This document shows, one piece after another, positions 43,612 through 53,596 of a DNA stretch of 64,000 nucleotides. Within the stretch, counting starts at the first letter, position 1, and every line of letters starts with the position of its first letter. The translations under genes were made by a program, and so were the position numbers. Origin of the DNA: Antilocapra americana (Eukaryota > Chordata > Mammalia > Artiodactyla > Antilocapridae); the NCBI GenBank assembly GCA_007570785.1, contig ML664199.1, forward strand, positions 21,620,748-21,684,747. Reading direction: 5' to 3'. The notes below the pieces were generated by a model that made no database searches, was not told where the DNA came from, and was given only the letters and a program-made list of their open reading frames with translations.

Positions 43612-46600
43612 CATTTTTATCTGGTTATTAGTGGGCTCTTAGTTTCTGTGCCTCTGTGCAGATGGAATTAACTTTAAATTTAAAATTAAATTTAATCAAA
43701 TTAAATTAACCAACAGTATTCTCTATGCAGTTTTGCAGATCTAAGTGCAACCATTTTCCCACTTAATCCTCAGCTTAGCACTGGTGTTCTGTGATGGTAA
43801 ACAAGGGTTTTCCACTTGCTTCTCTGTTCCAGTCCAGCTGAGAGCAAGACCACTCAGGAACAACTGGAGCCCTGCCAAGTTCATCTGTCACACCTCTGTC
43901 AAGAATGGAGCGTGCTGATCCAAGTCCGCAAGGAAGATGGAGTTCAGAAAGATAGCATTGATTTATAACTACTTTTTAGCCTTTCCTTTAAATTTGTCTG
44001 TTTTGCTAATGTTTTATAATATATCTGATTTATTAGCACAGTTATAGACATATTGAAAGTGGGTACTCAAAAATATTTTACTGATAGGGGATATGATAAA
44101 AAAAAAATGTTTGGAAACCAGAACAACTGCGACATTTAGCCCCATCATTGGCTTACTTCTGAGTTTTTGCAATCCCTGGTATGGTTTTCTTCATAGCCTC
44201 TGTGAAGGCAATAGTTCTTTGAGGAAGTATGATGAGAGTGGCAATAACACTTCATTTTTTCCCAACTGACCACATCTCAGGATTTACCCATGAAACTGAA
44301 CTATTGTGCTTGTGTTAAACATCCCATTCTTCATGGCTCACCCCAGTTGCAACTGTGCAAGAGGGTGTATCTAAATGATAGGGAGGACTGACAACCATCA
44401 AAAAGCAGCTCAGCTTTAACTCTCCTGCAGCAACCAGAATCACAGCACAGAAGCCCAGAAGCCCAGAGCCCGATAATAACCAGATAACACCGAAAAATTC
44501 ACTCAAGCAATTATTTTTGATTAAGCCTATATGGTACCTAATAAAGATTGAGATGAATTTATTTAAACCAAATGACTAATTTTTAATGCTCACTTTTCCA
44601 GTTAGTGACCGTTGTGACTCCTCTTGTGACCCTAAGTCACCTTGGATTCACCTTAATTTCCTAAACAGGCATGCATATTCCATTCATTATGCAGGAACCT
44701 CGTTTTGCAATGGTGAGCATTGTCTCACCTCCTCTTGACTTTTGTTAATCTGACAGCCACACAGTCCTGTCTTGGGGAATATTGCAATGCATCTCCAATT
44801 CAATAGCATTTCTGTGGTCGAGGGGCTTTATGTAATTACAGAAGTTCTGTAATTGATTTGAATGTTATATCCCTGTTGTGGAATTATGTTTGGACTTTAT
44901 CCTAAAGGACTGGGAAGGGATTGTGTTTGTTTTGTTTGAACATTTCTTATCACAGAACTATGCTGGAGACAAGCCCCAATGACACAAACATTCAAACAGC
45001 ACCTTCAGATGTAATATTGATTTATAAAACAACAGTGCACAGCTGCCAAGCTTCACTCTCGAATACAGAAGGTCTTCAATTCCAGACAAATTACTGGCAT
45101 TTCTACCAATTTACAAATTAGTGTTTCCTCGAATATCGCAGAGTTCTTAATATTCCGGTCACCTTCTTCTCTAGCCTTCCTTCTTGAAATCTGTGTGTGG
45201 GGAGGAGGGAGGAGGGAGAAAGTGGAGCATTTGTAAAATTGGAGTTAAAAAAATCTAGATCAACTTTTATCCTTAGGCAAATTATGCACAGAGTTAAATT
45301 AAACCACTATATGTACTTGTAGATGGAAGAATCAGAGGTGGAGGAGGGGTCAGAGACACGGAGATCAAAGTTTCTGTTCTTTGAACAAAATCCCTTTGAA
45401 AAGCCCCCATGCCACCTATTCTGCTTGTTAATGTTTTGACTGGGAGTGTCTAGTGGTGTCATCGGCAGTAGAATATTTTTTAATACCATATATATATATT
45501 TTTTAATTTTCTGTGTGCATCTAGTTTTACTTAGCAAAGCACCAGATCCTTTGCCAGCTCTGTTACATGTCTCTTAAGGGAATATTTTTGTTAATTGCAA
45601 ATATTTGATTGACAAACATAGGATGCAATTAGTAGTCAGGCACAGTAGGAATGTGCAGTGAACTGGATCCCTGAACCAAAGGATCTCAACTCTCTCAGCT
45701 TGATCTGAAATCGACTAGAGCATTTCAGCCATATGTTTGCCTCAAACTTCTTCTTTCCCGTGAATGCTGCTTATTTCCCCAAACTAGCTTCTTTTCAGGT
45801 TGGTTCACCAAGGGAGCTAATTCCTCTATGATCAAGCCAAATAAAAAATTCCTCACAATTGTCAGTCTAGAGGGGCTATTTGACCATGGTGGTAACAATT
45901 AATATAGACAAGATTATAAACACAGGTTGTTTCTTTCCAAAGCACGGGTTAAAAAATTTTCTGAACCTCTTTTGAATTCAGACGTTTTCTTTTTAGTAGC
46001 TATTTAAAAGAACCTGGCACCATCTGATTATCTTTATCAATTACATTTTGTTTCTACATACCTATAGCAAGATAAGATTTCTGTTCTATCTTACTGCATT
46101 ATGTGAAATAGATTTCTGTTTTTAAAATATACCAGTCATTTTTAAAGATTTTCTTTATGTAACAAATCAGCTGGAAGTATGAGAGTCTGATATTATCAAA
46201 TATGCTGTAACTCCCTCCTCCGCAGAGAATGAATTAAAACTCACAGAATTTGGGGGGAAGACAGAATCTCAAAGCCTTAAATACTGGCCTTAAAAGTCTT
46301 AAGAGAACTTGAGTTGTTTTCCTGCTTATACAATATAAAAAGCAGAAATTTGAAAAACTGAAAAAATTATTAAGTCAAACTGGCTTTCTGGCACTAAAAC
46401 AACCAGATGTCAATTTTTTTTCACCGATTGATGCAATTCACATTATTTGGGAGGAAGAGATATACAATGTGAATTGCTCTCTCTAAATGATAAGCAAATA
46501 GATATCAACATTGTGGATAAAGAGATAAGAAATCTCTCAAGGCAGTAGGACAGCGTACTGAATGCTTAGGAACATCTTGCAAGCACGAGGCAAATGATGT

Positions 46601-46624
46601 GGGGCCTTCAATGAAGATGGGGAA
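43612..46624. other. Long repeat-poor block with palindromes
   Basis: Three kilobases with no recognised interspersed repeat. It includes an exact 10-base-arm palindrome at 44834-44854 and a perfect 12-base-arm inverted repeat at 46433-46477. Homeodomain-type TAATTA cores lie at about 44833-44838. The part at 44520-45130 looks like conserved non-coding DNA (mixed composition, no low complexity), but this is impression only. No exon is supportable. Confidence 0.45.
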
Positions 46625-46715
46625 CCTGAAACCCAGGGAGATTTTAAATTAGTTCAAGGACACACTGGCAGTGTTCGGTGATATGGAAATATAGGGCAGG
46701 AATCCTGACATGCAG
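46625..46715 (-). mobile_element. Possible MIR fragment
   Basis: Antisense MIR-like wording: 'gaaacccagggagattttaa', 'agttcaaggacacactggca', 'gcaggaatcctgaca'. Short and diverged. Confidence 0.45.
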
Positions 46716-47544
46716 CCCATGAAACTAGAATGCTTGTCAAGTCTGTCAATTATCATGTGCCACATTCCAAATAAAGCTTTAAAGACGGGCATTTTAAGGC
46801 TGCAAGGCACTACTGCAGTTCATCTTGACCATCCTTCTTCCTCTAGAAAAGCTGCGATTAATTTTTTAAAAGTAGCTGTCTGCCCCAAACATACAAATAA
46901 ACGATGTTCTTTGAGCTTAGAATATAAATAAAGCCATGGAAGTGCAAAGCAAGTATATGGACAAATAAAAAGCTATCTCGTGTTCTCTTGTTCTTCCCTT
47001 TTCCCCCTCTTGGAATGATTGTCCCAAGCTTCGTGCCCATGAAAAATATTGGAGACGAATCTGGTTTACTGGTTAGAGCGTGGACACAGCAGGCCCACTG
47101 GATGCTTATTATATGCCTCGTGGCTTTTGCCATTAGTCAAGTCAGTGACTAAACTGATCACATCAGCCAGACAATTCAGAGTTCCCTGACTCAAGTAAGC
47201 TCAGTGTTTGTCTGGGTGCTGCAGATCCTGGAGTCAGACAAACTTAGATGTGGGAGGAATCAGAAAGGAAATCCACCCATTCAACACATGAGACATCAGA
47301 GGGATCTGGAGATTGCTTTGAAAAATTGGGGGTGATTGCCAAAGTCTAACTCCAAATGATTTGGTGGTTGTAGCCCCATGGTTCAGGAAGGGCAGGAGAA
47401 ATGAAGGCAAAGAGGAATACATTGAAGTGGCTACACAGGCAGACTTGGCTGATTGGGTGACAACTTATAAGACGGATATTTTGTGAGTAGGGGAGGGGTG
47501 ACTGGTAAGGAAAAAGGGATGTACGCTTTTTAGATTAGAACAGG
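46716..47544. other. Unique DNA
   Basis: No repeat family or gene is recognised. A 91-codon minus-strand frame (46858-47133) lacks any motif. Confidence 0.4.
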
Positions 47545-47574
47545 TGATTATGCCTGATTATGCCTGATTATGCC
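47545..47574. repeat. Three perfect tandem copies of tgattatgcc
   Basis: The decamer tgattatgcc occurs three times head to tail without a mismatch. It is too short to be a classical minisatellite. Confidence 0.97.
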
Positions 47575-47847
47575 TCAGATGGTGTGCCCATACCAGAAGC
47601 TTTCTGAAAGAAAATCAAATAAGACCCCTGGTAGGATTGCCACTTTGGTAAGGAACTATTTACCTCTGTCCCAGCTCCAGGGAAGACCTCTTGCACTCAG
47701 AGAACCAGGTCTCTGCAAAGTTTTCTCATTTCTCCCAGTTAGCAGTTTATTTGCAGATGTCCTGGTCTCTACAGGAGTCTTGCGTGCAGGGACCCTTCTG
47801 TTTCTTTACAAACATCTATTTCTTAGCTGAGGTCTCTGCCACTCTAC

Positions 47848-48051
47848 CAGAGCTTCTCAGACTTAAGCCAACGTCAGAATCACCTTCAAGGTCTGTTAAC
47901 ATGTAGATCACTGGGCCTTGCTCACCTCCCTGACCCCTGCTGAGCTTCCAAATCAGGAGGCTTGGGGTGGGGGGCCTAGAATTTTCCTTCTCAACAAGTT
48001 CACAGATGCTCTGATACTGCTAGTTCAGGGACCACACTTTGAGAGCCACTG
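47848..48051 (+). mobile_element. MER5A DNA transposon (hAT-Charlie)
   Basis: A full-length non-autonomous hAT: opens 'cagagcttctcagacttaag', contains 'cagaatcaccttcaaggtct', 'aaatcaggaggcttggggtg' and 'ctcaacaagttcacagatgc', and closes 'accacactttgagagccactg'. Ends are mutually inverted as expected. The 8-bp target duplication is not readable. Confidence 0.88.
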
Positions 48052-48224
48052 CTGTCTGCAGAAAAGCAATATTCCATGTATGTTATTGACAAAAATATTC
48101 TTAACTTCAGCTGCATAGAGATAGGTAACAAGAGTCAGAGAACTAAATAGCTCCTAGCATATACTGACTGCTCAATAAATACCTTTGATTCGTTGTGTTG
48201 AGGCATCACGTCACCTTGTAGTCC

Positions 48225-48645
48225 CAAACCACAATGTATGGATTTGAACAGGCTGGATTGAGAATTTTCAGGTGGCACTAGTGGTAAAGTATTTGCCTGC
48301 AATGTGGGAGATGTGAGTTCAATCCCTGAATTGGGAAGATCCCCTGGAGAAGGAAATGGCAACCCACTCCAGTATTCTTGCCTGGAGAATCCCAGGGACA
48401 GAAGAGCCTGGTGGGCTACAGTCCACGGGGTCATCAAGAGTCAGACACAACTGAGGGCTAACACACACACAGGATAGATTCAAGTTCCATTTGGGACATT
48501 TTCTATCTTTGTGAAATTGGTCGACTTTTTCATTATCTAACACTTATGAAGTTTAGTTTCCTCAGTAGTAAAGTTGGAGGAAATGGGAATACTGCGAGGA
48601 TTAAGTATAGTAACTACAATTACAGTTTTTCTGAGCATTGTGCCA
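48225..48645 (+). mobile_element. MIR SINE split by Bov-tA
   Basis: The MIR head (about 48225-48263) and body (48469-48645: 'gattcaagttccatttggga', 'gtttagtttcctcagtagta', 'gaatactgcgaggattaagt') are separated by the Bov-tA copy. The body continues where the head stops, and the duplicated target lies within MIR sequence. Confidence 0.68.
48264..48468 (+). mobile_element. Bov-tA SINE in a MIR
   Basis: A full-length sense copy (ttcaggtggcactagtggta … gacacaactgagggctaaca). A probable diverged target-site duplication is acaggctggattgag (48248-48262) and acaggatagattcaag (48469-48484). The 100-codon minus-strand frame across it is the usual antisense-SINE frame. Confidence 0.94.
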
Positions 48646-49339
48646 GAGGACAAAAATATTCCTTTTAATTATTTAACTATTGTTGAAAATAATTTTTCTG
48701 TAAGTAACAGAAACCAGTAGGAAGCATTCTTTAAAACATGAAGCACATCTTAAATTATGACTCGATATCCAGTTCTCTAAGTGCAGAAAATCTACACACA
48801 GTCTGTATACTAATGTGAGTCCAATGTGGAAAAGAGCATAGAAATTCTTGGTACTAAAAAATTTTTTTATTAGAACACTTGAGGTAATTAATCAGTTTGT
48901 TTTACCTTATGAGGAATCTCTAAATGGTTTAATGGGCTAGCACATAACGAATAAATAATAGAAAACCTTCAAAACTAGTGCACTAAGTGGCCCAGATGTT
49001 CATCAGCTGTTTAGAAGGATTCACACCTGTGGCTTGGTATTAAAAAGCGAAGACCATTTCATGTACCGTGTTAATTTTCTTTCAGAAATATATTTTTTTA
49101 AACCTTAAAAAGCAAATGTATAAAAAATCAAAGCAGATTTATGGTAGGTTTTACATTTTTTTTATTCTTTGGATCAGATATTTAAACCTGTGGCCTTTTT
49201 TATAAATATAGAAAAGGGACTCATTTTCTAAATGAGGTCTTATCATTGAATGAAACTGGAAATATCAGTAGATCCCTCAATTGTAAATAAAATATATTAA
49301 CTAGGGGTATTTATTTAATTTATTTTTTAAAAAATACTT
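48646..49339. other. Unique AT-rich DNA
   Basis: No feature recognised. Confidence 0.4.
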
Positions 49340-49590
49340 ATGGTTCTTACTGTTCCAAGCATTATTTTAAGTGCTTTATAAATATGAACTCATTTAATTG
49401 TCAAAATACATCTATATATATATCTATATAAATATCATCTCCATTGAACAGTTGATGAAAGTACAGCACCAACAAATTAAGAAAACTGCCCAAAATGACA
49501 TAGCTAGTAAATTGGGTAGCAAAGATTCAAAACCAGGCAATCTGGTTTTGAGTTCCTGCTCACAGAGCACTACCTTCCAATCACCCACCA
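49340..49590 (-). mobile_element. MIR SINE
   Basis: A full-length antisense MIR with a TA-rich interruption (49412-49436): 'ttactgttccaagcattatt', 'aagtgctttataaatatgaa', 'aaaactgcccaaaatgacat', 'agctagtaaattgggtagca', 'aaaaccaggcaatctggttt'. The 110-codon minus-strand frame here is MIR sequence, not a gene. Confidence 0.87.
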
Positions 49591-49599
49591 TGTGATCAA

Positions 49600-49700
49600 C
49601 ACTGTGCTGGTTGATACAGAGAGTAAGTGATTCTGCCTTCATGGAATTTACAACCTCACTGGGATTAAGAATGCTGCAAGAATTCATTAAGTGACAAGTG
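49600..49700 (-). mobile_element. Possible L2 3'-end fragment
   Basis: Antisense L2-like wording: 'cactgtgctggttgatacag', 'tgccttcatggaatttacaa'. Short. Confidence 0.5.
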
Positions 49701-50403
49701 CCAAATTTATGGTATATAGATAGAGGCCACAAACTGGAGAACCATAGATCATACATGGCTTGTGGATATGCTTTATTTGGCTTATATAATATTTTGAAAT
49801 TTTTGAGCTAATGGTTTAAAATGGAAATTTTTATATTAATATTCCAGATTTTCAGCTGTTAAAAAAAACAAAACACTTAGTTTAGAAGTACTGTGCCCAA
49901 ATTCCTTCATCAACAATCATATGTGCTAAATTCTCTTCTGTTTGCTTCGGTACCTGGCAGCCATTCACATAAGACATTCACACATGTGCGTTTTTATCAG
50001 ATGTACATCACTCACTTATGTTGCTAGCTTAGCCCCTAAATTGACCCCCATATCTATGGAGAGAGTATATGTCCTGAGAAAGGGGTATGGAGACCTGGAG
50101 TATTTTTGAAATCCCTATGAAACAAAATGTTATTTGTTCTGAATTTCAAAAGAGGAAGACAGGTGTTTCTAACAAGACTGTGGTGAGCCATCTGATTCTT
50201 TCTGATACCTAGAGTGTATCCAAACAAAATGACTCTTCTAAATTCAACCAAATATTGAGTCTACATTACAGTTTCTGACACCCATTTTTGTGATGAATAT
50301 CATTTAACTAGAATAAAAATATTCTTGCTGGAGTAGTGAATGTTGTTTCTTCATTGAAGTATAGTTAATCTCACTTCTCTTAACTAGAAATAAAGCTCCT
50401 TCT
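49701..50403. other. Unique AT-rich DNA
   Basis: No feature recognised. Confidence 0.4.
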
Positions 50404-50415
50404 AAAATACGCACT

Positions 50416-51325
50416 TCAGCAGAGGCTCTAAATAGGCATTTCTCCAAAGAAGGTATACAGATAGCCAACAGGCACATGAAAAGATGCTCAACATCACTAA
50501 TTGTTAAAGAAAGGCAAATCAAAACTGCGATGAGCTACTACCTTGCACCAATCAGAATGGCCATCATCAAAAAGTCTACAAATAAATTCTGGAGAGGTTG
50601 TGGAGAAAAGGTAACCCTCCTACACTGCTGGTGGGAATGTGAGTTGATGGAGAACCTTACGGAGGTCCCTTAAAAAACTAGAAATAGAGCTACTATGTAA
50701 TCCACCAATATCACTCCTGGGCATATATCTAGAAAAAACTTGAAAAGACACATGAACCCTAATGTTCACAGCAGTATTATTTACAATAGCCAAGACATGG
50801 AAGCAAACTAAGTGTCCATTTACAGATGAATGGATAAAGATGTGGTACATATATACAATGGAATATTTTTCAACCATAAAAAAGAAAGAGAGAATGCCAT
50901 TTGCAGTGATACTGGTGGACCTAGTGATTATCACAGTAAGTGAAGTAAGTCAGACAGGAAAAGACAAATATCATACAATACTATTTATATGTGGAATAAA
51001 AAAATGATATAAGTGACCTTACTTGCAAATCAGAAATAGTCTCAGAGATATAGAAAACAAACTTATGGTTACCAAGGGGGAAGGCATGGAAGGAATTAAT
51101 TAGGAGTTTGAGATTAAAACATGCACATGACTATGTATAAACAGATAAATAATAAGGACCTACTGTATAGCACAGGGAACTATACACAACATCTTGCAAT
51201 AACTTCTAATGGAAAAGTATATGTATATATATTCTTTATAACTATAAAACTGAATCACTTTGCTGTATACCTGAAAATAGCACAACATTGAAATTCAACT
51301 ATGTTTCAATAAAATTTAAGAAAAC
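50416..51325 (+). mobile_element. L1 LINE, ruminant-type 3' end
   Basis: About 0.9 kb: ORF2 C-terminal coding remnant ('catttctccaaagaaggtat', 'aagatgctcaacatcactaa', 'ctacactgctggtgggaatg', 'gaatggataaagatgtggta'). The 3' UTR follows ('aaggacctactgtatagcac', 'gaatcactttgctgtatacc', 'caataaaatttaag'). Target-site duplication: aaaatacgcact (50404-50415) and aaaatacacact (51326-51337), 11/12. Several frameshifts and stops mean it encodes no functional protein. Confidence 0.93.
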
Positions 51326-51614
51326 AAAATACACACTATGGGAAGACAGGGATCTATCTGTTCGGATCAGTACAATGTTTCTAGAACCTAATTCTGTGCC
51401 TGAAATATTGTAAGAATTCAATAAAATAAGAGAGAGAGAGAAACCACAGCATCTGATGGATTATTTCCCTCAAAGCCTTCTCCCTCACTGCTGAGTGTGA
51501 ATAATAATGACTGTTGACTACATCCAAGAATAGTGCAAGAATTTATCAGGAATTGCAAGACTGTATAAACTCCTTCCATGAGGTCAAATTTGTAACTTGT
51601 TTTATAAATCAGGC

Positions 51615-51780
51615 AGAACCCCTATTTCTCAAGTTGTGGTCCCTAGAATGGCTGCATTCAGGTGGAGCACTAGCTGGGAATGTAGACTTCCATCACCGGC
51701 TCCAGATCTAAGGGCACAGGGAAACTCATTCATGCATGCCGAGTAAGTTCTTTATGCACTAAACTCTGCAGATCAAATGT
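51615..51780 (-). mobile_element. MER5A-like hAT fragment
   Basis: Antisense MER5A wording: 'ctcaagttgtggtccctaga', 'agctgggaatgtagactt', 'ggctccagatct', 'aagttctttatgcactaaac'. More diverged than the copy at 47848. Confidence 0.5.
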
Positions 51781-52284
51781 TTATAGACCTACTATTTAGT
51801 AATGGAGAGGACTTAGCAGCCTGTGTTAAACCTAAAATCACAAGATTCACATGGTCCAGTTCAATTTTTTTGAAGTGGAACTCATACAATGGGTTTTGAA
51901 TAGATGTTAAATCAGTCTGTCACGTCCTGATTAAGCTGTTTGTACCTGGCTGGTGAGTGCTTTGTTTTATAGGCATAGGTGCTACTATTTATCTACTCAA
52001 GTGTCATTAACATCCTTCAGATCCAGGGCTAGTCAATTGGTTGCTTTATTTACTCATTTGTTATTTAAATTAGTTTTATTTAACTAGGAGGCACACTTTG
52101 CTATAGAAGTTGCAGATTTGTGTTTTGTTTGGCTGATTCTAATGGCTTACAAAATAAATTTGCATGCCTTTATGGGCAGGCTCTGCAGAGTTTGGCCACA
52201 GGTTACATCACTTCCCATTATATTTCAGCAGGCTCTTTCCACACTTAGGCATAACTCTACTCAACACAGCATCCTAAATCCAAC
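51781..52284. other. Unique DNA
   Basis: Nothing recognised. Confidence 0.4.
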
Positions 52285-53335
52285 CTCTGCTACTACTGCT
52301 CTACCTCGTCATTATTATCTCTCACCTAAATGATTATTATAATCTCATTACTGCTCTTTCTGTTTCCCTCTTACCACCTTAACTCTATATTCCTCATAAA
52401 ACGGACAGATGATCCTGTAAAAAGAGTTCATCAGCCTCTCATAGCTTCATGAATAAAACCCAACATTCTTATCATAGGATTCACTAATGCAATGTTGTGA
52501 GATATGTATAGCTCTCCAGGTAAAACCATGACTCCTTCCCACCAAAGTTTCTTCTTCCTACCTCCACCATCACTGAGTGTCAACTAGATCTGGCCAGTGA
52601 GTTGTTTGAGGAAGTAGTGTGTCACTTCTACTCTGGGACATTAATTACTAATAGGAGACCCTTCAGAGACTTTTCTTCCCCTGCCACCATGATCAGCAAT
52701 GCTCCTGATAGTGGCTGCTCTGTCCCACTGGTTCTCAGGACAAGGCTGACGTGCTGCAGAACCTCTAACATAACTGAAGGAGATGTGGTATGAGCCAGAG
52801 AAACCTCAGGCGTCTTCAGCCCTAGAGACTTGCGGATTGCTTGTTATCACAGCATGATCCTGCCCAACCTGACTGTAAGTCTGACTCTTACCTAGGAGGT
52901 CCTAAACGATCTCACTAGCTCCGACATCTCTGACCTCTTCTCCCACCTCTTTCCTTTTTCTTACTCTTGCTGCCTGAGAGCATACCACCTTTATTCCCAA
53001 CCCAGGGCCTTTGCACTGGGTAAAATGCTTTATGGCTACATCTTTACTCCTCACTTCAACCAGATTCTTGGTCAAAAGTCTCCTTACAGAAGATGTCCCT
53101 GACTATATGTCTAAAGGAGTGTCCCTTATTACCCTTTCTAGTTCCACCCTTTTCACTTTTTTCCGTACCTTAAACAGTTTGTCTTTATCATTTGCCTGTC
53201 TCTAAAGCAAAAATATAAACTCCTTGAGAGCAGAGATATTATTTTGCTCATAGATGCTTTCCCCAAACCTTGAGCCATGCCTTGAGTAGAGTAAATGATT
53301 GCTAAATATCAATATTTTTGAAAGAATGAGTTTAT
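52285..53335 (+). mobile_element. L2 LINE 3' region, split by an LTR
   Basis: The left part (52285-52485) has 'cagcctctcatagcttcatg aataaaacccaac'. The right part (about 52890-53335) has 'tccgacatctctgacctctt', 'cagggcctttgcactgggta', 'agaagatgtccctgactata', 'ctccttgagagcagagatat' and a 'gaaagaatgag' end. The order is that of the L2 ORF2 end and 3' UTR. No intact frame remains. Confidence 0.78.
52490..52885 (+). mobile_element. MaLR/MLT1-type LTR inserted in L2
   Basis: Sense LTR: 'agtgagttgtttgaggaagt', 'cctgccaccatgatcagcaa', 'agtggctgctctgtcccact', 'gagacttgcggattgcttgt', 'tatcacagcatgatcctgcc'. It sits between the two L2 pieces, so it is younger than the L2. Its 5' half is diverged. Confidence 0.65.
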
Positions 53336-53511
53336 TTGGGCATATCTCCTAACCATCAGTTCTCTCCTCTTAAAGTATAAATTAACAGCTACTTCAACCT
53401 ACTCCGTAAGCTTATGTTATAGTTTTAAAAGTAAACAGCATAATGTGTTTTGTTTTCTCACCACAATGACAGGTTAATTCACTTCATTATTCCTGTCCGA
53501 GGTGTTGGGGG

Positions 53512-53596
53512 AAGGAGCCTTATGGGCTACAGTCCATGGGGTTGCAAAGAGTCAAGAGTCCGCACGACTGAGTGACTAAGCACAGCACACAGCAAA
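53512..53596 (+). mobile_element. Bov-tA SINE 3' fragment
   Basis: Only the 3' third: 'gccttatgggctacagtcca', 'ggttgcaaagagtcaagagt', 'gactgagtgactaagcac'. It contains a small internal duplication, gagtcaagagtc. Confidence 0.88.

Noticed and set aside
48135..48437. 100-codon minus-strand frame with proline/serine-rich product
   Set aside because: It is the standard antisense reading of a Bov-tA SINE. Similar frames appear at 33687, 34277, 39348 and 6694.
49424..49756. 110-codon minus-strand frame
   Set aside because: Reads through a MIR and an L2-like fragment.
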